A stretch of 41,338 nt of DNA from a virus. This document shows, piece after piece, positions 1 to 7,327 of the stretch. Every line of letters starts with the position of its first letter. The first letter of the stretch is position 1. Below the pieces are notes generated by a model. The model saw only the letters and a list, made by a program, of their open reading frames with translations, did not search any database and was not told where the DNA came from. The position numbers and the translations under genes were made by a program. The stretch is taken from positions 1-41,338 of IMG/VR virus record IMGVR_UViG_3300040816_000004, one strand, 5' to 3'.

Positions 1-608
1 TGCCGAGTGCAAACTATCTGGCCTTTATGACTGACTTCCGCAAGGAAAAGTATGAGTGGCAGATGGTTGTCAATCAGTTCTTGCAAGAGTACGAGTCACT
101 AAAGTATGACGCTCAGCGTCTGCTTGGCAAGCTATACAATGACTCTGACTACCCATCCAAGGATGAGATTACTACCAAGTTTGGTATGGATGTCACTATC
201 ATGCCAGTGCCGAGCGGTGACTTCAGAGTTGATATTGCTGACGATGAGTTGGCTCGTATCACTGCTGACGTTGAGTCTCGTGTTCAAGACGCGGCTCAGT
301 CTGCAATGAATGAAGCATGGAAGCGACTGCATGAACGTGTTCAGCACATGGCTGAGAAGCTAGCTGACCCTGCCGCTGTATTCCGTGACACTCTGGTCGA
401 GAATACCAGAGAGATATGTGCTGTCATGTCACGGCTCAACTTCACTGATGACCCTAACCTTGAGGCTATGCGTCTTGAGGTGGAGCAATCACTGACCAAG
501 CATCATCCCGATGCACTACGCAATGACCCAGACTTACGCCGTGATAAGGCCGCTGAAGCCAAGGCTATCATGGATAAGATGGGTGTGTTTATGGGAGGTG
601 CACAATGA
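1..608 (+). CDS. DUF3150 family protein, C-terminal part (cut by window edge)
   Basis: The frame is open to the left edge, so the 5' end of this gene is outside the window; the first Met inside is at base 27 but is probably not the start. The visible part (about 200 residues) has the features I associate with DUF3150: an aromatic FMTDF segment, an LGKLYNDSDYPS segment, then a PVPSGDFRVDI segment before a long helical C-terminus. DUF3150 has no established activity. In phages and bacteria it tends to sit between a MoxR/CobS-type AAA+ ATPase and a VWA protein, and here a VWA protein follows two genes downstream. The stop overlaps the next start (ATGA), which suggests translational coupling. Family assignment is fairly sure; function is unknown. 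Confidence 0.75.
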   Translation, partial: PSANYLAFMTDFRKEKYEWQMVVNQFLQEYESLKYDAQRLLGKLYNDSDYPSKDEITTKFGMDVTIMPVPSGDFRVDIADDELARITADVESRVQDAAQSAMNEAWKRLHERVQHMAEKLADPAAVFRDTLVENTREICAVMSRLNFTDDPNLEAMRLEVEQSLTKHHPDALRNDPDLRRDKAAEAKAIMDKMGVFMGGAQ

Positions 609-823
609 CACTAAAAGAAATCGAAACTCTATGGCAGTCACGCAAGACTGCTATGGATGTTTGGCATGACCGTCTGTTTGAGATGCCGACTGACTTGCTT
701 GTAGCAATGTTGCTCGAACATATGCCGATGCCCAAAGCAGAACTTATTCTCAAGAGTATCGACTACGACATTCACATATCCAGAGAGGAGGATAACAATG
801 GAACTATCGAAACGACTCAGTAA
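605..823 (+). CDS. Small hypothetical protein between DUF3150 and VWA genes
   Basis: This 72-residue protein is not recognised. It overlaps the upstream stop by 4 bases and the downstream gene by 26 bases, so all three genes are probably translated as a coupled unit. The sequence is helical and charged (MTLKEIETLWQ start, MPTDLLVAMLLEHMP in the middle) with an acidic, polar tail and no Cys cluster or membrane segment. Its place inside the cassette suggests an adaptor or accessory role, which is inference only. The long overlap could mean a miscalled gene, but both flanking starts have good support: the downstream start has a strong AGAGGAGG site lying inside this gene. Confidence 0.6.
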   Translation: MTLKEIETLWQSRKTAMDVWHDRLFEMPTDLLVAMLLEHMPMPKAELILKSIDYDIHISREEDNNGTIETTQ

Positions 824-1895
824 AGCCAAGACCGCATTGGTTCTTGAGCATCCGTTCATTGGCAATGTCGCCATGAATATGCCGTTCAAGATTAGTGAGG
901 ACGTACCTACTGCCGCCACTAACGGCAAGCAAGTCTTGTTTAACCCTGACTTCTGTGAAGCGTTGAATGATGAGGAGATGAAGTTTCTCATTGCTCACGA
1001 ATGTATGCACCCCATGATGGAGCATAACTTCAGACGCCAGAATCGTGACCCTCGCAAGTGGAATCAGGCGGCAGATTATGTCATCAACAAACTGTTGGTA
1101 GACGAACACATTGGCAAGATGCCTGACTGTGGTCTGCTCAGTGATGACATATACAATGCAGGTAACGGCACAAGTGATGGCATCTACAACATCCTACCAG
1201 AGACACAAGAGGGTGAGAATGACCCGCTTGATGACTGCCAAGATGGTGAAGGTTCACCTGCTGAACAAGAACAACAAGCGGCAGAGTGGAAAGTCAAGGT
1301 TGCTCAAGCGGCACAAGCCGCCAAGATGATGGGTAAGATGAGTGCAGGACTTGAGCGTATGGTTGAGAGTATTCTTCAGCCCAAGGTTCACTGGTCTGAT
1401 GTACTGCAACGCTTCATTGTCAAGCACAAGACTGATGACCGTTCATTTGCCAGACCTAATCGTAGGTTCATACAGCAAGGTATGTATCTACCTAGTGTGA
1501 CTGGCGAGGCATTGGGTGAGATGGCGTTTGCTATCGACTGCTCAGGTTCAATCGGACAAGAAGAGATTGACCAGTATGCGGCAGAGATACTCAAGGTTCA
1601 GCAAGACCACCACCCTCAGAAACTACACATCATCTACTTCGACTCAGAGGTATGTCACTACGATGTGTATGAGCAAGGTGAGCCACCAGTTATCAAGCCG
1701 CATGGCGGTGGCGGTACAGCGTTCAGTCCAGTGTTTCAATACATGAGGGACAACGACATCAACCCTGTCGCTTGTGTATTCCTGACTGACCTGTGCTGTA
1801 ACGACTTCGGTGACGCACCAGAATACCCTGTGTTGTGGGTGTCTACTCACAGCGACCAAGCACCATTCGGTGAAATAGTAATGATGGAGATATGA
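798..1895 (+). CDS. VWA-like protein with N-terminal metallopeptidase-like domain (DUF2201 type)
   Basis: The 365-residue protein has two parts. The N-terminal part carries a zincin-type HECMH (HExxH) at residues 67-71, typical of the putative metallopeptidase domain of DUF2201 proteins. After an acidic linker (about 135-160) comes a VWA-like domain with a MIDAS motif DCSGS at 247-251 and a Gly-rich HGGGGTAF segment near the later metal-contacting region. VWA domains of this kind commonly partner MoxR-type AAA+ ATPases, giving chelatase-like or chaperone-like complexes. Start 798 has an AGAGGAGG site 5-8 bases upstream. It closes the DUF3150 cassette. Substrate is unknown; both metal motifs look intact. 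Confidence 0.8.
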   Translation: MELSKRLSKAKTALVLEHPFIGNVAMNMPFKISEDVPTAATNGKQVLFNPDFCEALNDEEMKFLIAHECMHPMMEHNFRRQNRDPRKWNQAADYVINKLLVDEHIGKMPDCGLLSDDIYNAGNGTSDGIYNILPETQEGENDPLDDCQDGEGSPAEQEQQAAEWKVKVAQAAQAAKMMGKMSAGLERMVESILQPKVHWSDVLQRFIVKHKTDDRSFARPNRRFIQQGMYLPSVTGEALGEMAFAIDCSGSIGQEEIDQYAAEILKVQQDHHPQKLHIIYFDSEVCHYDVYEQGEPPVIKPHGGGGTAFSPVFQYMRDNDINPVACVFLTDLCCNDFGDAPEYPVLWVSTHSDQAPFGEIVMMEI

Positions 1896-1896
1896 T

Positions 1897-2574
1897 ATGG
1901 CTACTGTAAGATTTTCCGATGCCCTCAAGGGCGAGATTCGTAACAACGCAAAGGCAATGTTCAAGCAGAATATTGACAAGGCTAAGGCGGATGTACCTGC
2001 ACATTGGGCAGATAAGATATACCAAGGGTTCTTCCCTGCCGATGACATTGCTAAGTTCAATGCACTGCCTAAATATACAATGCAAGAGAAGCAGTCACTG
2101 GACTTTGAAGGGTTCTTCAATGCGCCAGAGGATGTGTTCCAGACTTCTACACACAAGCAGAAAGCATATGAGTGTTCGACTATAAAACTAGAGTTCAGCA
2201 AGGATATGCGTTGGCCTAACGACATTGAGAAGATGGACACTGGGTTCAAATTCCAGTGGCGTAACTCTAAGGCTGACTATAACGACAGTCGTTGGGCATG
2301 GTTAATCCCTGAGTTCAAAGAGTATGTCCGTAAGATATTCGAACAGGAATCCAAAGAGGCTTCCTTCCTTGAGGGTGTGGATAAACTCATGGAAACATAT
2401 TCTACGCTAGCCCCTGCTATCAAAGCGTGGCCCGCACTGTGGGATTTAGTTCCTGATGAAGCCAAGGAACGACATAAGAAAGTAGTCGAGCGAGTTAAGA
2501 AAGATGCCAGTGATGTTGGCGTTGACCTTAACAGCATGACTGCCGCTGTAACATTTTCAAAACTGACACGATAG
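1897..2574 (+). CDS. Hypothetical phage protein, mainly helical
   Basis: This 225-residue protein begins one base after the VWA stop, with GGAG seven bases before the ATG. I do not recognise it firmly. The N-terminus (MATVRFSDALKGEIRNNAK) followed by a long charged helix, and a late WPALWDLVP segment, are loosely like small phage proteins sometimes labelled Nmad5 (a family predicted to be linked to nucleotide modification), but I see no diagnostic residues and do not assign that function. There is no signal peptide or membrane segment. Tight spacing places it in the early operon. Confidence 0.7.
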   Translation: MATVRFSDALKGEIRNNAKAMFKQNIDKAKADVPAHWADKIYQGFFPADDIAKFNALPKYTMQEKQSLDFEGFFNAPEDVFQTSTHKQKAYECSTIKLEFSKDMRWPNDIEKMDTGFKFQWRNSKADYNDSRWAWLIPEFKEYVRKIFEQESKEASFLEGVDKLMETYSTLAPAIKAWPALWDLVPDEAKERHKKVVERVKKDASDVGVDLNSMTAAVTFSKLTR

Positions 2575-2584
2575 GGAGACTTAA

Positions 2585-3481
2585 ATGACTTGGTTAACAC
2601 CAGAAGATAGAACCATTCTAAATTACGAACAAGCAAACGCACTCTGGTCAAGGGTGCGTAACCCTGAGAAAGGTAAGCCTATCACAGGTTGGCTTCGTAT
2701 GTTCAAGGTAGGCGATAACTTCCTGTTCAAGATACAAGGCTATGGTTCGACGGACTTATGTCGTTTGTCACCTGACAACAGGTTCACGTTTGTTGCACCG
2801 CCCGAGGTGTTTCAATCTCATGCACAGACCCTAGTGTCCTCACTACACCGTTGGCTACCCTTCACCTGTATGCGTCACCGCAAAGGGCTGTATCGTGTAG
2901 CCCACAGTAAGACTGTGGTTGCAGAGATGGAGAAGCGGTACAACGCAGACCCTGAGAAAGACGCAACCACGAACCATATGCACAACTACTCTATGTACAG
3001 GCAGTACACCCCTGTGATGCGAGAGCAACCCTACTTCTTTGAGGGCATTGAGTTCGACATCGTGGACGGTACATGCCTCAACCCTAGACCTGATGTGAAG
3101 ATGGTCGAGAAGCCAGACGAGCGTAAGCAATGGCGCAGAGCGTTAGCCTCATTCAAGAAAGGTATCAAGGCTCGTGTCAGAGTTCATGCTTTCGATGGCA
3201 TCATCGACAAGATGTGGGCAGAGCGACAAGGGCAAAGCCGTTGGGATTGGCGTCAACCACAGTGGGAGTCAAAGCAGTGGATGGATTTGCTAGAGACTTC
3301 CATTCGTGAGAATGAGTTCTCACAGGAGTTGTTGATGGGCTTGGCTCAGACAACTGACCTCGGCTACTACAAAGCTACTAAGCCAGAGGGCAAGGACATA
3401 CTCAAGTCTCTCGACAAGGTATGTAATGACCAGAGTATCGAACTGCGTAGACGGTTCGGTGTGTTCAGTACGGAGGCTTAG
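2585..3481 (+). CDS. Hypothetical protein, 298 residues
   Basis: This product is not recognised. The ATG is preceded by AGGGAG at proper spacing, ten bases after the upstream stop. The sequence is rich in Trp, Arg and aromatic residues, with an N-terminal beta-rich half (FKVGDNFLFKIQGYGSTDLC) and a helical basic C-terminal half containing WDWRQPQWESKQW. It has no obvious Walker, HNH, zinc or membrane motif. The basic, aromatic character would suit a nucleic-acid-binding protein, but this is weak inference. It is co-transcribed with the neighbouring early genes. Confidence 0.7.
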   Translation: MTWLTPEDRTILNYEQANALWSRVRNPEKGKPITGWLRMFKVGDNFLFKIQGYGSTDLCRLSPDNRFTFVAPPEVFQSHAQTLVSSLHRWLPFTCMRHRKGLYRVAHSKTVVAEMEKRYNADPEKDATTNHMHNYSMYRQYTPVMREQPYFFEGIEFDIVDGTCLNPRPDVKMVEKPDERKQWRRALASFKKGIKARVRVHAFDGIIDKMWAERQGQSRWDWRQPQWESKQWMDLLETSIRENEFSQELLMGLAQTTDLGYYKATKPEGKDILKSLDKVCNDQSIELRRRFGVFSTEA

Positions 3482-3484
3482 GAT

Positions 3485-3961
3485 ATGACAGTAATAGCAT
3501 GGGATGGTAAGACTTTATGTACTGACCAACAGGCTAACGATGGCTCTATGAAATGGGAGGCAGAGAAGGCTTGGTACATAACCAACAAAGCGACTGGTAA
3601 AATCTGCATAGTCACAGGGGTTGGTACTCTTGGTTACATCATACAGCTACGCGACTGGTTCGCCAATGGTATGGAAACTGCCTTGGATATAACACCAAAC
3701 ATGGCAGAGTTAATCGTCGTAGACGACGAGGGGTTGTGTGTATTCTCAGGTGAGAAAACATATTCCCCTGTAAGGTTGAAAGCACCGATGGCTTTCGGAC
3801 ATGGCAGAGAATACGCAATGGGGGCTATGGCTATGGGGGCTAACGCCTCTGATGCTGTCATTATTGCTAATGAGTATTCTTTACACTGTGGTAAAGGTGT
3901 GGCATGTTATACTATAGCTAACATTACACCCAGAAAAAAGGGAGATAACCAAAATGGGTAG
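3485..3961 (+). CDS. HslV/proteasome beta-like Ntn hydrolase
   Basis: The protein (158 residues) starts MTVIAWDGKTL, a typical opening of phage HslV-like proteins. Removal of Met would expose Thr2 as the N-terminal nucleophile of Ntn hydrolases. The segment GHGREYAMGAMAMGANASDAV fits the helix region of proteasome beta/HslV folds, where a GSGxxxALGA-like stretch is usual. No HslU-type unfoldase is visible next to it, so it may act alone, use a host ATPase or have lost protease activity. GGAGG lies eight bases before the ATG, and the gene overlaps the next by eight bases. The role in infection is not established. Confidence 0.8.
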   Translation: MTVIAWDGKTLCTDQQANDGSMKWEAEKAWYITNKATGKICIVTGVGTLGYIIQLRDWFANGMETALDITPNMAELIVVDDEGLCVFSGEKTYSPVRLKAPMAFGHGREYAMGAMAMGANASDAVIIANEYSLHCGKGVACYTIANITPRKKGDNQNG

Positions 3962-4406
3962 AAAGAAAATGACAAAGACTGAAAAAGTGTGGGCGTACTT
4001 GGTTAAAAACCCCACGGCTACTGCGAAAGAGGTAGCTTCTCAGGTAGGTTGTACTACTAAACTTGTGTACACTTTGCGTAAGAAGATTGGTACACCGCAG
4101 GAAGTGTTCAAAGCAGAGGCCCAACCTAAACAACGCACTCGTGTCAAGTTGTTGTCACAAGCTAGCGCACTGATTGGCGGCGACAGGGAGGAAGAACACG
4201 GAGACTTCCGAGTTAATGCCAAGATGATTGCGGCCTACTGGAATAATCACCTACAAATAGGAGACTTCATCAAGCCTGAGGATATCCCTGTGATGATGAC
4301 GCTTCTAAAGTTAGCTAGGTCGCACCAGAAGCCTAACCGCATGGATAACTACCGTGATGCGGCAGGTTATGTAGCACTAGCAGGTGAATTGGCAGAGGGT
4401 CGGTAG
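3954..4406 (+). CDS. HTH plus DUF6378-like protein
   Basis: This 150-residue protein has two parts. Residues 8-48 look like a helix-turn-helix (TATAKEVASQVGCTTKLVYT), probably nucleic-acid binding. Residues 66-147 match the DUF6378 pattern I know from phages and bacteria: LIGGDREEEHGDFRVNAKMI, then PEDIPVMMTLLKLAR and a DNYRDAAGYVALAGE end. The function of DUF6378 is unknown. The ATG has GGGAG nine bases upstream, inside the preceding gene, and overlaps that gene by eight bases. The combination suggests a regulator or DNA-associated factor, which is inference. Confidence 0.75.
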   Translation: MGRKKMTKTEKVWAYLVKNPTATAKEVASQVGCTTKLVYTLRKKIGTPQEVFKAEAQPKQRTRVKLLSQASALIGGDREEEHGDFRVNAKMIAAYWNNHLQIGDFIKPEDIPVMMTLLKLARSHQKPNRMDNYRDAAGYVALAGELAEGR

Positions 4407-4411
4407 CAGAT

Positions 4412-6286
4412 ATGGACATCGTAACCATTGACTTTGAAACCTATTACGACAGGCAGTTCTCACTATCTAAGATGACAACAGAAGCCTATGTTCGTGACCC
4501 TCGCTTTGAGGTGATAGGTGTATGCGTCAAGGTGAACGATTTTCCTACTGATTGGTACAGTGGTAAAGATGTGGGCAAGTTCCTCAACTCGTTAGACTAC
4601 TCTGACAAGGCGATACTTGCCCACAATGCCGCGTTCGATGGAGCAATCTTGTCATGGCTATACGGTATCAAGCCTAAGTTCTGGTTCGATACCTTGTCTA
4701 TGGCAAGACCTCTACACAACGCCACAGTAGGGGGTTCACTGAAAAACCTGACTGCTCACTATGGATTCGGGCAGAAGGGTGACGAAGTATTCAACAACAT
4801 GGGCCGCCACTTGAAGGACTTCACACCAGAAGAGCTTGACAGGTATGCGGCTTACTGCGTCAACGATGTAGAGTTGACCTACAAACTATTCCAAGAATTG
4901 AAGAAGGGCTTCCCTGTATCTGAGTTGATGGTCATTGACCAGACGATACGGATGTACACACAGCCTACGGTACAGCTTGATACAGATGTACTTTCAAAGC
5001 ACTTGGAGAAGGTCAAAGCAGATAAACAAAAGCTGATACAAGACTTGGCACTGCATGGTCTAAGCGAAGCCAAGGTTAAGAAAGCCTTGATGTCTAACCA
5101 GATATTCTCAAAGCTACTATCCACAGTGGGCGTAGAACCGCCTATGAAAACCAGTCTGCGTACAGGCAAAGAGACATACGCCTTTGCCAAGACTGACAAA
5201 GAGTTCACCAACTTACTAGAACATCCTGACCCTCGCGTGCAGAACCTAGTAGCGGCTAGACTTGGCACTAAATCTACAATCGAAGAGACCCGCACTGAGA
5301 ACCTTATGAAGGTAGCGGAACGTGGCGCATTGCCAATCATGCTTAATTACTATGGCGCACACACAGGCAGATTCTCTGGTGGTGATAAGCTAAACCTACA
5401 AAATCTACCACGCAACGGAGCGATACGGAGTGCGCTGACTGCACCTATAGGTGAGGTAATGATTGCTTGTGATTCGTCACAGATTGAAGCGCGTATGGTT
5501 GCTTACATTGCAGGACAAGATGACTTGGTACAAGCGTTCCGTGAGGGGCGTGATGTATACAGTGAGTTTGCCTCTGAGGTATATGGTAAGAAGGTAACTA
5601 AGGCTGACAAGATTGAGCGGTTCGTAGGTAAGACATGTATCCTTGGTCTAGGTTATGGTATGGGGCATGTTAAGTTCCGTAACACGCTAGCACTTGGGCA
5701 GGGCGGAATCTCTGTTGATATAGACGAGAACGAAGCACAACGTATTGTCAGGTTATACCGCCAGAAGAACCACAAGATTGTTTCGCTATGGAATAAATGC
5801 GGTCACGCACTTACAGGTATGGTGAACGGAAGCAGTGGCAACATCACCGAGTTGCTACCCTACGACAGCACTGGCATCACGCTACCGAACGGCCTACGCA
5901 TACAATATAATGCGTTGCGCCAGACACCAGATGGCTTTGAGTATATTGCAGACGCACGAACCTACAGGAAACTAGCCAAGTCTAGGGTCATGTCGGGTGA
6001 GCAGATAAGCATAGACTGGACACGCATCTATGGAGGTAAGGTTACAGAGAATGTAGTCCAAGCCCTCGCTAGGATTGTAGTGTCGGAGCAGATGGCGGCA
6101 ATCGGACAGTCATATCATGTAGCGTTTCAAGTACATGACGAAGTAATCATCACGGCCCTGGAATCAGAGCAGTCAATCGCACGAGAATTTGTTGAGAGGC
6201 AAATGTCGAAGCCGCCGCGCTGGGCGCAGGACTTACCTGTTGCCTGTGAGTCTGGGGTCGGGTATAACTATGGTGATGCAAAGTAA
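4412..6286 (+). CDS. polA: Family A DNA polymerase with 3'-5' exonuclease domain
   Basis: This is the 624-residue replicative polymerase of the phage. The proofreading domain shows Exo I (DFET, D7 and E9), Exo II (HNAAFD, 71-76) and Exo III (YCVND, Y148 and D152). The polymerase domain shows the TGRFSG segment near 318, motif A (DSSQIEAR, 354-361), motif B (R403, K407, Y415) and motif C (HDE, 575-577). All catalytic acids are present. The motif B residue equivalent to E. coli F762 is Leu411, a variant common in marine phage polymerases. No 5' nuclease domain is present, as is usual in phages. It lies five bases after the previous stop with a weak Shine-Dalgarno. Confidence 0.97.
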   Translation: MDIVTIDFETYYDRQFSLSKMTTEAYVRDPRFEVIGVCVKVNDFPTDWYSGKDVGKFLNSLDYSDKAILAHNAAFDGAILSWLYGIKPKFWFDTLSMARPLHNATVGGSLKNLTAHYGFGQKGDEVFNNMGRHLKDFTPEELDRYAAYCVNDVELTYKLFQELKKGFPVSELMVIDQTIRMYTQPTVQLDTDVLSKHLEKVKADKQKLIQDLALHGLSEAKVKKALMSNQIFSKLLSTVGVEPPMKTSLRTGKETYAFAKTDKEFTNLLEHPDPRVQNLVAARLGTKSTIEETRTENLMKVAERGALPIMLNYYGAHTGRFSGGDKLNLQNLPRNGAIRSALTAPIGEVMIACDSSQIEARMVAYIAGQDDLVQAFREGRDVYSEFASEVYGKKVTKADKIERFVGKTCILGLGYGMGHVKFRNTLALGQGGISVDIDENEAQRIVRLYRQKNHKIVSLWNKCGHALTGMVNGSSGNITELLPYDSTGITLPNGLRIQYNALRQTPDGFEYIADARTYRKLAKSRVMSGEQISIDWTRIYGGKVTENVVQALARIVVSEQMAAIGQSYHVAFQVHDEVIITALESEQSIAREFVERQMSKPPRWAQDLPVACESGVGYNYGDAK

Positions 6287-6291
6287 ACTTT

Positions 6292-6321
6292 ACCGTGGGT
6301 GGCGAATACCGCCTTCACGGT
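6292..6321 (+). other. Two-part hairpin in the gap after the polymerase gene
   Basis: ACCGTG at 6292-6297 pairs with CACGGT at 6316-6321, and inside it GGCG pairs with CGCC around a short AATAC loop. It fills the 54-base gap between the polymerase stop and the next start. No T-run follows, so an intrinsic terminator is unlikely; an mRNA-stabilising or processing structure is possible. It also argues against translation of the next gene from a GTG at 6299, which lies inside the stem. Confidence 0.45.
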
Positions 6322-6340
6322 GCAACCCTATGGAGTTTTG

Positions 6341-7003
6341 ATGCAGTTAGCACATTCATTCTCAGCTATTAAGCTGTACGAGAACTGTCCGAAGCGTTAC
6401 TACCATCAGCGTGTAACGAAAGAGATACAAGATAAAGGTGGCGAAGCCAGTAAGTATGGCGAGCGTATCCACGAAGCACTGGAGGCTAGGCTCAAAGGTG
6501 CAAACCTAACGCCAGAGACAGAGAAGTATGAAGCGTTATGCTTTGCTATCGACAAGCTAGCAGAGAATCCAGAAGCCGAACTGTTTATCGAACACCAGAT
6601 GACACTGACTGAAAACCTTACAGAAACAAGTTGGTTTGCGAAGGACGCATGGTTGAGATCCATACTGGATGTATTGGTTGTGCGTGGAGACCAAGCGATT
6701 GTTATGGATTGGAAGACAGGCAAGCGTAGGCCAGACTTTACACAGTTAGAGATGTTCGCACTGCAAGTGTTCAAGCATTTCCCTGATGTCAATGAGGTTA
6801 CAAGCACGTTCGTATGGCTGAAAGATATGAAGATGGATGCTGAAGTCTACAAGCGTAGCGATGCAGACAAGATGTGGGAAGAACTACTCAAGCGTATCAA
6901 CCGCATCTACCAATCAGCGGAGCATGACAACTGGCCTGCTAAGCCAAGTGGTCTATGTCGGTTCTGCCCTGCACAAAACATGTGTGATTATGCACAAATA
7001 TAA
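6341..7003 (+). CDS. Cas4/AddB/RecB-like PD-(D/E)XK nuclease with likely 4Fe-4S cluster
   Basis: With the ATG at 6341 (GGAG at 6332-6335) the protein has 220 residues and begins MQLAHSFSAIKLYENCPKRY, a classic RecB-family N-terminus. The nuclease core shows D110 (SILDV), D123-W-K125 (MDWKTGK) and the following QLEMFAL motif with its Gln. Four cysteines fit a Cas4/AddB iron-sulphur site: C16, then C206-x2-C209-x5-C215. Proteins of this class resect DNA ends with 5'-3' or 3'-5' exonuclease activity. It is next to a VRR-NUC and an SNF2 helicase, which suggests end processing during recombination-dependent replication. An upstream in-frame GTG at 6299 is less likely to be used. Confidence 0.9.
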   Translation: MQLAHSFSAIKLYENCPKRYYHQRVTKEIQDKGGEASKYGERIHEALEARLKGANLTPETEKYEALCFAIDKLAENPEAELFIEHQMTLTENLTETSWFAKDAWLRSILDVLVVRGDQAIVMDWKTGKRRPDFTQLEMFALQVFKHFPDVNEVTSTFVWLKDMKMDAEVYKRSDADKMWEELLKRINRIYQSAEHDNWPAKPSGLCRFCPAQNMCDYAQI

Positions 7004-7024
7004 CTTGACAGGTATGTATACTTA

Positions 7025-7327
7025 ATGTCTAATACACCAGAAGGAAAGATTAAGCGCAAACTTGACAGGGTTCTTAAACAAGAAGGTGTCTGGTTCTTTA
7101 ACCCTCAAGCAGGGCCATTCGGTAGAGCAGGTATCCCCGACAAGATTGCATGTATAGGAGGTAAGTTTGTGGGAATAGAGTGTAAGGCAGATAAAACAAA
7201 GAAGCCTACGCCCCTACAGATAAAAGCTATGAAGGAGATTGAGATGGCAGGGGGCAAATGCTTTCTCGTATATGACGACACCACGATTGAAGAGGTGCGT
7301 GACTATATTAAGGAGTGGCTAGGATGA
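7025..7327 (+). CDS. VRR-NUC domain nuclease
   Basis: This 100-residue protein is a minimal VRR-NUC, a branch of the PD-(D/E)XK nucleases. It shows the G-x-PD motif (GIPDKIA, D39), the E-x-K motif (IECKA, E52 and K54), Q65 in the following helix, and an early Glu at residue 6. Stand-alone phage VRR-NUC proteins are structure-selective nucleases related to the FAN1 nuclease domain, presumably working on branched or flapped DNA. The gene overlaps the SNF2 helicase by ATGA, so the two are likely coupled. Confidence 0.92.
   Translation: MSNTPEGKIKRKLDRVLKQEGVWFFNPQAGPFGRAGIPDKIACIGGKFVGIECKADKTKKPTPLQIKAMKEIEMAGGKCFLVYDDTTIEEVRDYIKEWLG

Noticed and set aside
3905-3925. TTATACTATAG as a promoter -10 or T7-like promoter
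   Set aside because: It lies in the HslV-like coding region with no -35 at proper distance and no repeat elsewhere.
4879-5340. 153-residue minus-strand frame opposite the polymerase
   Set aside because: Antisense to a secure gene with catalytic motifs; Ser/Cys-rich shadow composition.
6299-6340. Upstream GTG start for the RecB-like nuclease
   Set aside because: It lies in the hairpin, adds an unrelated N-terminus and has no ribosome site, while ATG 6341 has GGAG and a typical RecB-like N-terminus.
7005-7030. TTGACA box before the VRR-NUC gene as a sigma70 promoter
   Set aside because: The only TAATAC-like -10 is 19 bases away and inside the coding region; the same TTGACAGG string recurs in coding sequence nearby.
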